From Thermomonospora echinospora (GTDB lineage Bacteria; Actinomycetota; Actinomycetes; Streptosporangiales; Streptosporangiaceae): DNA of 64,000 nucleotides. The notes under the pieces are model-generated. The model made no database searches, had not been told where the DNA came from, and was given only the letters and a program-made list of their open reading frames with translations. The stretch spans positions 1-64,000 of the forward strand of contig NZ_FNVO01000019.1 in the NCBI RefSeq assembly GCF_900108175.1, given 5' to 3'. Shown here one piece after another: positions 31,979 through 39,928 of the stretch (the stretch's first letter is position 1; each line of letters starts with the position of its first letter). A program made the translations under genes and the position numbers.

Positions 31979-33514
31979 GTGCGCAACTTCTTCGAGTACG
32001 CCGACAACGACCCGGCCCGGGTCGCCGTCGTCCACACCGACGGCCAGCAGGTCACCTATGGCGAGATGCGGGACGACGCCAACCGGATCAGCAACTTCCT
32101 CTGGGACCGCGGACTCGCTCCCGGGGACACCCTCGCCTGCCTCCTGCCGAACTCCTACCAGTTGATGGCGGTGGTCCGTGGCGCGACGCAGCTCCCGCTC
32201 TACCTCACCCCCGTCAACTGGCACCTGACGGCGTCGGAGATCGCCTACATCCTGAGCGACTCTGGTGCGAAGGTCCTCTTCACCACCGATCCGTTCGTCG
32301 AGCTCGCCGAGAGGGCCGCCATCGAGGCCGGGCTACCGGCCGAAGCAGTCGTCGTCCTCGCGATCGCGCCGGAAGGCAGCGCGTCGCGCCTGACCGGGCC
32401 GGTCGCTGCGGCGTCCGCAACGACCCCGCGCGACCGGGGGGCCGGCAACCGCATGCTCTACACCTCCGGCACGACCGGGCGTCCCAAAGGTGTACGACGC
32501 CCGCTGCGCGGGATCAGCCCGGTCGAGGCCGCCGGGGCGGCCCTGGCCCGGGCCCGTCGCTACGGCGCCGACCATGAGGACGGTGTGTTTCTCGGGCTGG
32601 CCCCGATGTACCACGCCTCGCCGCTCGCCTACGCGGACCAGGCGCTCGACGTCGGTCACCGGGTGGTGCTGCTCGAGCGGTGGAACCGCGAGCGGGCGCT
32701 CGAGGCGATCGCCGAGCACGGCGTGACGTGGCTCTACCTCGTCCCGCTGATGATGCAGGAGCTCGTCGCCCTGCCCGCGGACGAGCGCGCCGCGCTCCAG
32801 GTGGGGAGCATCCGGTCCATCGTGCACACCGCCGCGCCGTGCCCCCCGCACGTCAAGCAGGCCATGATCGACTGGCTCGGTCCGGTGCTGGTCGAGATCT
32901 ACGGTGGCACCGAGGGGTCGGCCACGGTGATCACGTCGGAGGAGTGGCTCACCCACATCGGCAGCGTCGGACGCCCGCTGCCCCACGTGAGCCTGCGGAT
33001 CCTGGACGAGGACCGCAACGAGGTGCCGGTCGGTCAGGTCGGCACCGTGTACTTCAAGAATGAGGAGCTCGCGTTCGTCTACCTCGGTGATCCCGAGAAG
33101 ACGGCCGCGTCGCGCCTGGACGGGCACGTCACGCTCGGCGACCTCGGCCGGCTCGACGAGGACGGCTACTTGTACCTTTCGGACCGGGCGGTCGACCTGA
33201 TCATCAGTGGGGGCGTGAACATCTATCCCGCGGAGATCGAGCACGCGCTGCTGGAGATCCCGGGGGTGGCCGATGCGTGCGTCGTCGGCCGGCCGGACGA
33301 GAAGTGGGGCGAGAGCGTACACGCGGTCGTGGTCCTCGACCGCTCAGGTACCCACGATGAGGTCGCGGCGTCGCTGGACGCCGAACTCCGCGCCCGCATC
33401 GCCGGCTACAAGATCCCGCGCAGTTGGACGTTCGTGGAGGCGCTTCCGCGGTCGGCGGCGGGAAAGCTACTGCGCCGCGAGGTACGGGAGAGCGTCGCGA
33501 CGTCGACGCAGTGA
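31979..33514 (+). CDS. AMP-forming acyl-CoA synthetase
   Basis: 511 residues from GTG at 31979, with GGGAGGG before it. ATP site YTSGTTGRPKGVRRP, adenylation motif EIYGGTEGSATV, and the C-terminal Lys in RSAAGKLLRREV are intact. It activates a carboxylic acid to acyl-AMP and then acyl-CoA. It resembles FadD-type enzymes; about 20 bp after the aldolase-like gene and last in that operon. It could activate the imported acid or the acid made by the aldehyde dehydrogenase further right. Confidence 0.9.
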   Translation: MRNFFEYADNDPARVAVVHTDGQQVTYGEMRDDANRISNFLWDRGLAPGDTLACLLPNSYQLMAVVRGATQLPLYLTPVNWHLTASEIAYILSDSGAKVLFTTDPFVELAERAAIEAGLPAEAVVVLAIAPEGSASRLTGPVAAASATTPRDRGAGNRMLYTSGTTGRPKGVRRPLRGISPVEAAGAALARARRYGADHEDGVFLGLAPMYHASPLAYADQALDVGHRVVLLERWNRERALEAIAEHGVTWLYLVPLMMQELVALPADERAALQVGSIRSIVHTAAPCPPHVKQAMIDWLGPVLVEIYGGTEGSATVITSEEWLTHIGSVGRPLPHVSLRILDEDRNEVPVGQVGTVYFKNEELAFVYLGDPEKTAASRLDGHVTLGDLGRLDEDGYLYLSDRAVDLIISGGVNIYPAEIEHALLEIPGVADACVVGRPDEKWGESVHAVVVLDRSGTHDEVAASLDAELRARIAGYKIPRSWTFVEALPRSAAGKLLRREVRESVATSTQ

Positions 33515-33625
33515 CCGGCCTGGTCACCGACGTGACCACCGTGTGGACCGCCTGGTGTCACCTCCGCGCCGGCTGGCGTGCCGGCGACCCTGGACTCGTC
33601 TTGTGGCACCAGTCACACGCCAGTA

Positions 33626-33655
33626 GATTCCATCCAACAAAAGCTGATTAGAATG
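33626..33655 (+). promoter_or_regulatory. IclR-like operator-like site before the ADH-ALDH operon
   Basis: 33626-33644 is GATTCCATCCAACAAAAGC, matching 14 of 19 positions of the site at 15012, and continues with CTGATTAGAAT, similar to CTGATAGGCT there. It is the weakest of the four copies. It lies 38 bp upstream of the alcohol dehydrogenase start. Confidence 0.5.
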
Positions 33656-33681
33656 AGCAAAACGATGATGAGGAAGGTGCC

Positions 33682-34758
33682 GTGCGCGCACTGGTCTGGG
33701 ACGGAACAGGTCTCTACGTTGACTCGACCATCGAGGTCCGCTCGCCAGGCCCGGGCGAGGTCGCCGTCGACATCGCCATGGCCGGCCTATGCCACAGCGA
33801 CATCAGCCCGATGGAGGGCCGCATCCCCCAGCCCACGCCGACGATCCTCGGTCACGAGGCCGTCGGTGTGATCGCCGCGGCAGGCCCCGGCGCCGACGTA
33901 CCCGTGGGACAGCGGGTCGTGCTCACCGTCCTGCGCCGATGCGGCGAGTGCCGCCACTGTCGCGAAGGCCGACCGAACCTCTGTCCCGCTTCCGGCCTGC
34001 CCGTCGCCAGCCCGTTCTCCCGCGACGGCGACATCGTGCACCAGTTCGTCAGGCTCGGCGCCTTCGCCGAAAGGATCGTGGTGTCCCAGGAGCAGGTCAT
34101 CGCGATGCCCGCAGAGATCCCCGACCCGGTCGCCGCCATGCTCGGGTGCGCCACGGTCACCGCGTTCGGTGCCGTGGAGGACCGCGCCCGGCTCCGGGCC
34201 GGTGAGTCCGTGCTCGTGACCGGTGCCGGCGGGATCGGCCTGAACACGGTTCTCGCCGCCAGGGCGGCCGGCGCAGGGCGCATCGTGGTCGTCGATCGCA
34301 ACCCGGCGAAAGAGCAGATCGCCCGTACGTGCGGGGCGACCGACTTCATCATCCCGAGCGACCCGTCACAGATCGCCCCGGCCGTGCAGGCGCTGGTGCC
34401 CGGTGGCGTGGACGCCGCGTTCGAGTGCGCCGGCCACACCGGCCTTCTCGACGCCGCGATCAAGTCCCTCGCCGGGGGCGGACGGGTCGTCGTGCTCGGG
34501 CTGCCGCCGACCGGTGCGACCCTCGACCTCGGGGTACGTGACCTGTTCCACGACAAATCCCTGCTCGGCTGCCGCATGGGCTCGGTCGACCCGCACCGGA
34601 AGCTTCCCGACCTCGCCGAGCGCGTCCTCCGCGGCGAACTCGACCTGACCCCGCTCGTGTCGGCGGTGGTGCCCATGGAGGGCGCGGCGCAGCTCGTCGA
34701 CGACCTCCGTAACGGCCGCATCGACCGCGGTTTCCTCCGCGTTGGGAGTGCCTCGTGA
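33682..34758 (+). CDS. Zinc-dependent alcohol dehydrogenase (MDR superfamily)
   Basis: 358 residues from GTG at 33682, with AGGAAGG upstream. Catalytic zinc ligands Cys37 and His58-Glu59 (GLCHSDI, GHEAVG), structural zinc cysteines 87, 90, 93 and 101 (CGECRHCREGRPNLC), and the NAD motif TGAGGIGLN. It resembles class III-like or aryl/terpenol dehydrogenases. It oxidises a primary alcohol to an aldehyde. The aldehyde dehydrogenase gene overlaps it by 4 bp, so a two-step alcohol-to-acid route feeds the CoA ligases. Confidence 0.9.
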   Translation: MRALVWDGTGLYVDSTIEVRSPGPGEVAVDIAMAGLCHSDISPMEGRIPQPTPTILGHEAVGVIAAAGPGADVPVGQRVVLTVLRRCGECRHCREGRPNLCPASGLPVASPFSRDGDIVHQFVRLGAFAERIVVSQEQVIAMPAEIPDPVAAMLGCATVTAFGAVEDRARLRAGESVLVTGAGGIGLNTVLAARAAGAGRIVVVDRNPAKEQIARTCGATDFIIPSDPSQIAPAVQALVPGGVDAAFECAGHTGLLDAAIKSLAGGGRVVVLGLPPTGATLDLGVRDLFHDKSLLGCRMGSVDPHRKLPDLAERVLRGELDLTPLVSAVVPMEGAAQLVDDLRNGRIDRGFLRVGSAS

Positions 34759-36194
34759 CCACGACCACCCACCACCACTTGATCGCTGGCGACACGCTGA
34801 GCACCTCCACGACGTATGAGGTCACCGACCCATACACCGAGCAGGTCATCGCCGCGGTCGCCGACGGCGATCGCACCGCGGCCGATGCCGCCGTGGCCGC
34901 GGCCGCCGAGGCGCGCGAAGCCTGGGCGGCGACCCCGGTGGAGACCCGCCGCCGTGTGCTCGGCCGCGCCGGCGGGCTGCTCAAGGACCGGCGCGACGAG
35001 CTCGTCGACCTGGCCATCGCCGACACGGGCGCCCGCCGGGCCGTCGCCGAGGAGACCCAGGTCGACGCAGCGCTGGCCCGGCTCCGGCACTGGGCCACCC
35101 TGCCCGCCGACCTACTCACCGTCCCGGCGGAGCCCGTGGTGGCCGGCCTCGCGGGAACGGTCACGCGCACGCCGGTCGGCGTGGTCGGCTGCATCAGCCC
35201 TTACAACTTCCCGCTGCTCGCGATGGTCGCGAAGGTTGCGCCCGCCCTATTCGCCGGCAACACCGTGGTGATGAAGCCCGCCCCGCAGGACCCGCTGCTC
35301 GTCATCGCGCTCACCGAGGCGCTCAACGAGGCCCTGCGTGCGGAAGGCGCACCGGCGGGTGCGGTCAACCTGGTGACGGGCGCGGGCGCCGAGCCCGGTG
35401 CAGCGCTGGTCGACCACCCCGAGGTCGGTGCGATCAGCTTCACCGGCAGCACGGTGGTCGGCACCGAGATCTACCGAGCGGCGGCGCCCGGCATGAAGCG
35501 ACTCCTCCTTGAACTCGGCGGCAAGGGCGCGCTCATCGTACGGGCCGACGCGGACCTCGACGCCGTCGTCGCCGGCGCGACGCGGGCGTGGACGGTCCAC
35601 TCCGGGCAGATCTGCGTGACGCCCTCCCGCGTCATCGTCGACGCCTCGGTGCACGATGAGCTCGTCGGGCGGCTGCGCACCACGCTGGGCAGCCTCGTGC
35701 ACGGCGACCCGCGGGACCCCGCGACGACCACCGTCCCACTGATCAGCGAGGTCCAGCGCGACCGCGTCGGTGCGCTGGTGGCCAGTGCCCGCGCCGAAGG
35801 CGGGACAGTGCACACCGCGGCGAACGTGCCGGATCACGGCTACTTCCACCCCGCCACCCTCGTGACGGGCGTCGGTCCGGAGACGACGGTCATGCAGGAG
35901 GAAGCGTTCGGTCCGGTCGTCTGCGTCACTCCGACGTCCTCGGACGACGAGGCGGTCGCCATCGCCAACTCGACGCGCTACGGACTGACCGATCAGGTCT
36001 ACTCGCGCGACCTCGACGCGGCGCGCCGCCTAGCCGCTCGGCTGGCCGCCGCGCAGGTCGGCATCAACACCTGCGCCCGGCGGGGAGATCTCCCTTTCGG
36101 CGGCAACAAGGCCAGCGGCATCGGACGCAGCGGCGGCACCTACGCACTCGACTCGTACACCGAACTCCGCGCGACGGTGTATCCAACCGGCTGA
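34755..36194 (+). CDS. NAD(P)-dependent aldehyde dehydrogenase
   Basis: 479 residues. Motifs: VGCISPYNFPLL (N-terminal Rossmann), SFTGSTVVG, Glu253 in LLELGGKG and nucleophile Cys287 in VHSGQICVTP. It is of the benzaldehyde/vanillin/general aldehyde type (ALDH superfamily) and turns the aldehyde from the preceding enzyme into an acid. The start GTG lies inside the ADH stop (GTGA). Last intact gene of cluster 1; a remnant begins at its stop codon. Confidence 0.92.
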   Translation: MTTTTHHHLIAGDTLSTSTTYEVTDPYTEQVIAAVADGDRTAADAAVAAAAEAREAWAATPVETRRRVLGRAGGLLKDRRDELVDLAIADTGARRAVAEETQVDAALARLRHWATLPADLLTVPAEPVVAGLAGTVTRTPVGVVGCISPYNFPLLAMVAKVAPALFAGNTVVMKPAPQDPLLVIALTEALNEALRAEGAPAGAVNLVTGAGAEPGAALVDHPEVGAISFTGSTVVGTEIYRAAAPGMKRLLLELGGKGALIVRADADLDAVVAGATRAWTVHSGQICVTPSRVIVDASVHDELVGRLRTTLGSLVHGDPRDPATTTVPLISEVQRDRVGALVASARAEGGTVHTAANVPDHGYFHPATLVTGVGPETTVMQEEAFGPVVCVTPTSSDDEAVAIANSTRYGLTDQVYSRDLDAARRLAARLAAAQVGINTCARRGDLPFGGNKASGIGRSGGTYALDSYTELRATVYPTG

Positions 36195-36364
36195 TGGCCA
36201 CCGGTGTGTCCCGGGCGGACGCCGAGTATGTCGTCGGCTGGTATGCCGAGCCCGGTGATTCCGCCACGACCGTGGACGACACGGTGGAACGGGTGATCGG
36301 TCGTCCGGCAGCCGGTCATCGATCAGCTCACGCAGCGGACGCCCTGACACCTCCCCCACAGTAG
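36194..36364 (+). pseudogene. Remnant of an NmrA-like NAD(P)-binding protein (C-terminal piece)
   Basis: Frame from ATG at 36194 gives 56 residues: GVSRADAEYVVGWYAEPGDS, then ATTVDDTVERVIGRPA and an unrelated tail. The recognisable stretch resembles the end of NmrA-family quinone-oxidoreductase-like proteins (about 280 residues when complete). No N-terminal part exists, since the aldehyde dehydrogenase stop is here. The family call rests on about 35 residues. The remaining bases up to 36508 show no gene that I can support. Confidence 0.45.
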
Positions 36365-36508
36365 ACGAACGATCACTTAGCGTGGCTGACGTGGAGTCGG
36401 CGACACTCTCGATCACGGACATCATGCACATTCCCCCGTACAGGCGGACCCTCCCGCCCGTCACTTGCTTCCTTTGCGACCCTCCTTACACACCTGACGA
36501 GATACCCC

Positions 36509-37054
36509 TCAGTGCGTCATCAGAGGGAGGATGTGCTCACGGATTTGTGTCTCTTCGGGGGGAGCGCCGTGCAGGAGCAGATGCTGGAAGATCAGGGCTG
36601 GGCCGACATCTGCGCGGATTTGCAGGTCAGGAACCGGGCCGATCACCCGGTGCAAACGCTCGCGGGTGGCCTCGCTGGCGGGGTGAATCTTCGCCTCGCG
36701 AACTGCGGCGGCCACTTCAGAGGCGGGGTCGGTCAGCAGTACCGCCAACAGCGTGCCGCGATCACCGAGTTCCTCGGCAAAGGCCTCCAAGACCGCGGCC
36801 AGGTCCTCGACCGGATCATCGGTGAGCTCCACCTCGCGTGCCGGCGCCGCGGCGCGCAACGCATCGACGACCAAGGCGTACTTGGTCGGCCAACGCCGGT
36901 ACAGCGAGCCGAGGCCGACGCCCGCCTTACGGCCGACGTCGGCCATGCGCAGCCGTTCATAGCCGCCGCTGTCCAGCAGGGCCAACGTCTCCCGAAGAAT
37001 CACCCGGTCGACGGCGGGGTCTCGGGGCCGTCCCCGTCTCCTACCGTTGCTCAT
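36509..37054 (-). CDS. TetR-family transcriptional regulator
   Basis: 181 residues. The N-terminal helix-turn-helix is typical: RRGRPRDPAVDRVILRETLA, then MADVGRKAGVGLGSLYRRWP and TKYALVVDALR. The ligand-binding C-terminal domain is variable and its effector cannot be guessed. A 33-bp palindrome lies 7 bp upstream of the ATG, so autoregulation is likely. The gene behind it, transcribed the same way, is a dead crotonase, which suggests a control unit that has lost its target. Confidence 0.92.
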   Translation of the reverse strand: MSNGRRRGRPRDPAVDRVILRETLALLDSGGYERLRMADVGRKAGVGLGSLYRRWPTKYALVVDALRAAAPAREVELTDDPVEDLAAVLEAFAEELGDRGTLLAVLLTDPASEVAAAVREAKIHPASEATRERLHRVIGPVPDLQIRADVGPALIFQHLLLHGAPPEETQIREHILPLMTH

Positions 37055-37060
37055 AATGAT

Positions 37061-37093
37061 CAGAATAACGGAAGAGATCTTTCCGTAATTCTG
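37061..37093. promoter_or_regulatory. 33-bp TetR operator palindrome
   Basis: Arms CAGAATAACGGAA (37061-37073) and TTCCGTAATTCTG (37081-37093) are inverted copies with a 7-bp centre; one position per arm differs. It directly precedes the TetR start. It is unlike the palindromes of cluster 2, so it is probably specific to this TetR protein. Confidence 0.75.
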
Positions 37094-37109
37094 TCCCCCG
37101 GCTCAGGCA

Positions 37110-37455
37110 AAGTCCCGTGAACATCGGTTCTTCCCGCGCCAAGAACGACGAGACGGCGGTCAAGTGGTCTCGTGTCATGCCGAGCGCGATCTGTTCGGCG
37201 GCCTCGGCCCGGAGGGTCTCGGCGAGCGGCCGGGAGGAAGCCGCCAGCAGGCGCTTCGACGCGGCTGGCCCTGGTCGGACCGGCCGCAAGGCGGCGCCGG
37301 TCAGGACCACAGCGCGCACCGAGGCATCATCGGCGACCTCCCGCAGCACCTTCAGCAGCCCCGTCTTCAGAGCGTTGTTCAACGCGTTGCCGTGGTCGGA
37401 CGGTTCAGCCGGACGACCGCGACCGCGTCGGTGAGCTGAGAACGACATCGCTCAT
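37110..37455 (-). pseudogene. Enoyl-CoA hydratase with internal deletion and frameshifts
   Basis: Start ATG at 37455 with AGGAGGG upstream opens MSDVVLSS; a frameshift then gives TDAVAVVRLNRP, and another DHGNALNNALKTGLLKVLRE, then VADDASVRAVVLTGA. After a few residues the sequence jumps to ASKRLLAASSRPLAETLRAE, AAEQIALGMTRDHLTAVSSF and LAREEPMFTG, the end of a crotonase. The central 150 or so residues with the oxyanion hole and active site are missing. The gene cannot make a working enzyme. 37456-37597 holds nothing I can support. Confidence 0.75.
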
Positions 37456-37597
37456 CGGTGCACCACCCTCCTGCCGGTGGCCGTGGGACCGCTGAAGCGT
37501 TCGGCTGCGGCGGCGCCGCCGGTGTTTCCGGCCGGCATCGGGCGCTCCGCTCTCCCCTCCGACAAGATCGACAGGCGGTGGCCCGCCACGGGGCTGC

Positions 37598-37918
37598 TCA
37601 TGACAGCCGCTCGTACAGGACCACGGGATTGCCACACGGGTCGGTGACCACGACCCGACGCTCGTGCGGGCCGGTCACTGGTTCCCCGGCGGGCAGACGC
37701 GCGACGAACTCGTCCAGACGGTCGACCTCGATACTGATCAGCGTCTGGCCGGCGACCGGCTGCTGCGTCTCATCCGCCAGCCCGATGGTGGTCCTCCCGT
37801 CGGTGATGGCGGCGTACCTGTCGCCGTCGCGGAACTTCACCGTCAGCCCGAGCGAGGCGTAGAACGCAAGCTGCGCCTCCACGTCGGCGGCTGGAACGAT
37901 CACGTGGCCGATCTTCAT
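37598..37918 (-). CDS. VOC-superfamily (glyoxalase/bleomycin-resistance fold) protein
   Basis: 106 residues from ATG at 37918, one VOC module of two beta-alpha-beta-beta-beta units (KIGHVIVPAADVEAQLAFYA, SLGLTVKFRDGDRYAAI, and DPCGNPVVLYERL at the end). His4 and Glu near the C-terminus are at metal-ligand positions, though the set is incomplete. Function in the pathway unknown; small isomerases or epimerases such as methylmalonyl-CoA epimerase use this fold. Last gene of the minus-strand operon beginning at 44563; it overlaps the oxidoreductase stop by 4 bp. Confidence 0.8.
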   Translation of the reverse strand: MKIGHVIVPAADVEAQLAFYASLGLTVKFRDGDRYAAITDGRTTIGLADETQQPVAGQTLISIEVDRLDEFVARLPAGEPVTGPHERRVVVTDPCGNPVVLYERLS

Positions 37919-38898
37919 GCGCGGAACCTCGGCATCACTTCGCGTGCGAACCTCTCCACGATCTCGAAGGACCGCTCGATCGGCAGGCCGAGCCACTGCG
38001 TTCGGAAGACGAAGTGGTTATAGCCGGCCTGCGCGAAATCCTTGATCTTGGCCGTGATGTCGTCGGGCGACCCGAAGAACAGGGCCTTCTGTTTGATGGC
38101 GTCCCACTGCGTGTCGAAGTAGTCCATGCCGTACTGGACGTATTCGCCGTAGGAGGCTCGGACCGCGGTCCCTGCCACCTCGTACGCCTCCTCGAACGAG
38201 TCGGCGACGCACAGGTCACGGTGGATGGGGAACACCGCGCCGTCCTCGCTGAACCCGGCCGCCTTCCGCTCGGCCCTGTAGTCGGCGAGGTTGCCGACCG
38301 CCCAGTTGCGGCGGACGTTCGACGGCGCGATCCAGGGATGTCCCTGGCGGGCGATGCGTTTGATGCCGATCGGGCCGTTCGCGCCCACCCACACCGGAGG
38401 GCCGGGCTTCTGTGCGGGCAGCACGCTGCACCGCACCCCGTCGAGTTCGAAGTGCTTGCCCTGATGCGAGACCTTCTCACCGGTCCACAGCTTCTGCATC
38501 ACTTCGAGGGATTCGTTCATCCGGGAGACCCGCGTGCGCCGTTCGATGCCGAAGGCGTTGAACTCGTCCTCGCGGTACCCCGACCCGATGCCCAGCACGA
38601 ACCTGCCGCCGGACATCTGGTCGATGGTCGCGATCTCCTCCGCCCAGTGCACCGGGTGCCCCATCGGGAGGATGAGGATGCCCGTCCCGATCTGCATGTC
38701 TCCCGAGTGGTCAATGAGCCGCGACAACAGCGGAAGCGGCTGCGGCGTGCTCAGGGACGAAAGGTAGTGGTGGACGCCGAACAGCGAGTCGTAGCCGAGA
38801 TCCCGGATGTGCTGGGTGAACTCCACGAGTTCCCCCGTGCGGCGGTTGATGTCGTCGCCGAACTCGTACTGGTGGTCGAGGAGGATTCCGAACCTCAT
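37915..38898 (-). CDS. Luciferase-like (LLM class) flavin-dependent oxidoreductase
   Basis: 327 residues from ATG at 38898 with AGGAGGAAT upstream; the frame extends further but without family sequence. It starts MRFGILLDHQYEFGDD and has the bacterial luciferase-like GGRFVLGIGSGYREDEFNAF and WVGANGPIGIKRIAR segments. It is a close relative of the one at 39929 (both MxFGI..xHQY). Reduced FMN or F420 cannot be told apart from sequence; the flavin reductase at 63360 makes FMN likely. Confidence 0.86.
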   Translation of the reverse strand: MRFGILLDHQYEFGDDINRRTGELVEFTQHIRDLGYDSLFGVHHYLSSLSTPQPLPLLSRLIDHSGDMQIGTGILILPMGHPVHWAEEIATIDQMSGGRFVLGIGSGYREDEFNAFGIERRTRVSRMNESLEVMQKLWTGEKVSHQGKHFELDGVRCSVLPAQKPGPPVWVGANGPIGIKRIARQGHPWIAPSNVRRNWAVGNLADYRAERKAAGFSEDGAVFPIHRDLCVADSFEEAYEVAGTAVRASYGEYVQYGMDYFDTQWDAIKQKALFFGSPDDITAKIKDFAQAGYNHFVFRTQWLGLPIERSFEIVERFAREVMPRFRA

Positions 38899-38906
38899 GG
38901 CGGTTC

Positions 38907-39881
38907 CTATTCCTCCTCCGACGAGCGCGTCTCGCTGAGGCGGAAGTACGGCGCGACCAGCCTGTCGCGCTCCTCCAGCGCCTTCGCGACTCCCTTCTCG
39001 CGGCGCTGCTTGAGGAAGTTCCAGTCGCCCTCCTCGAAGCGGACGTTCGTGGCCCAGCCGTGACCGACCCAGCCGGTCATCGCGCCCAGGCCCTTGCCGC
39101 GGGCCTCCAGTATGATCTGCATCATCGACTTGCCCATCATCAGCGAGTCCAGCGGCATGACCGCGATCGCTTCGGCGTAGTCGTTGACCCACTTCTCCAG
39201 CTCGTCGGGCTCGACGACCTTGGTGATCAGGCCCTTGCGCTCGCCCTCCTCGGCGCCGATGGCGCGCATGGTGAGCATGACGTCCTTCATGGTCGTCAGC
39301 CCCACCTTCTCGATCCAGTGGTACATGTCCTGCGGGGCGGGGCCGAGGTACCGGAACGCAGGGTGGGTGAACCGGGCGTTCGGGGTCGCGATGACGATGT
39401 CGGCGGACAGCGCGATCTGGAAGTGGCCGCCGTAGCAGTAGCCCTGCACCTGGCAGATGGTCGCCTTCAGCGACTCGATGATCGGGCGGGTGAAGCCCGA
39501 GGTCAGCACGTTCCGGTCGGGAAGGATGCGCTGGCGCTGGGCCGGCCGGCGGCGCGACGCCTTGTCGGTGCCCGACTTGTAGCCGATGTAGTGGCCCAGC
39601 TCGGAGGCGTCCGCGCCGGTGCCGAAGTGGTCGCCCTCGCCCTTGAAGACGATGACCTTCACGCGGTCGTCGGCCTCGGCCTCGCGGACCAGGTCGCCGA
39701 CGCGCTCGAAACCGGCGACCGGAATGGCGTTGAGCCGGTCGGGACGGTCGAAGGTGATGGTGGCGACCGCGCGCTTCTCATCCACGTCGTACTTGACGTA
39801 CGACGCGAGGACCTCAGGGTCCACCTCCATGTTCGCGACGTCCCACTGGTTCTCCAGCAGTTCCGCTTCAGTCTTCTTCAC
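38907..39881 (-). CDS. Long crotonase-family protein lacking the hydratase glutamates
   Basis: 324 residues from GTG at 39881 (GTG at 39890 is also possible); GGGTGAG is the ribosome site. About 55 residues longer than normal crotonases, with an N-terminal lead (KKTEAELLENQWDVANMEVD) and an insertion after GADASELGHYIGYKSG. The first Glu position is Gln (YGGHFQIALSADIV) and the second lies in a changed loop (THPAFRYLGPAPQDMYHW). So it is not a standard hydratase; ring hydrolysis, decarboxylation or isomerisation are all possible in this superfamily. Confidence 0.8.
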   Translation of the reverse strand: MKKTEAELLENQWDVANMEVDPEVLASYVKYDVDEKRAVATITFDRPDRLNAIPVAGFERVGDLVREAEADDRVKVIVFKGEGDHFGTGADASELGHYIGYKSGTDKASRRRPAQRQRILPDRNVLTSGFTRPIIESLKATICQVQGYCYGGHFQIALSADIVIATPNARFTHPAFRYLGPAPQDMYHWIEKVGLTTMKDVMLTMRAIGAEEGERKGLITKVVEPDELEKWVNDYAEAIAVMPLDSLMMGKSMMQIILEARGKGLGAMTGWVGHGWATNVRFEEGDWNFLKQRREKGVAKALEERDRLVAPYFRLSETRSSEEE

Positions 39882-39928
39882 AATTCTCACCCGTTCATGG
39901 ATCGGTACGAAGGCCCGTCGGGCCGATG

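Noticed and set aside
33511-33527. GTGACC-N5-GGTCAC as a second copy of the 7118 operator
   Set aside because: The gap differs (5 versus 2 bp) and it includes the ligase stop codon, so chance is likely. It is mentioned only as a weak parallel.
36509-37054. The TetR protein at 36509 as the regulator of the cluster 2 palindrome
   Set aside because: Its own promoter has an unrelated 33-bp palindrome (CAGAATnACGGAA arms), so there is no sequence support. It remains possible only if it binds two site types.
37041-37448. A 135-codon frame as a real gene
   Set aside because: It joins the two ends of a crotonase without the active site and does not include the true start; annotated as a pseudogene instead.
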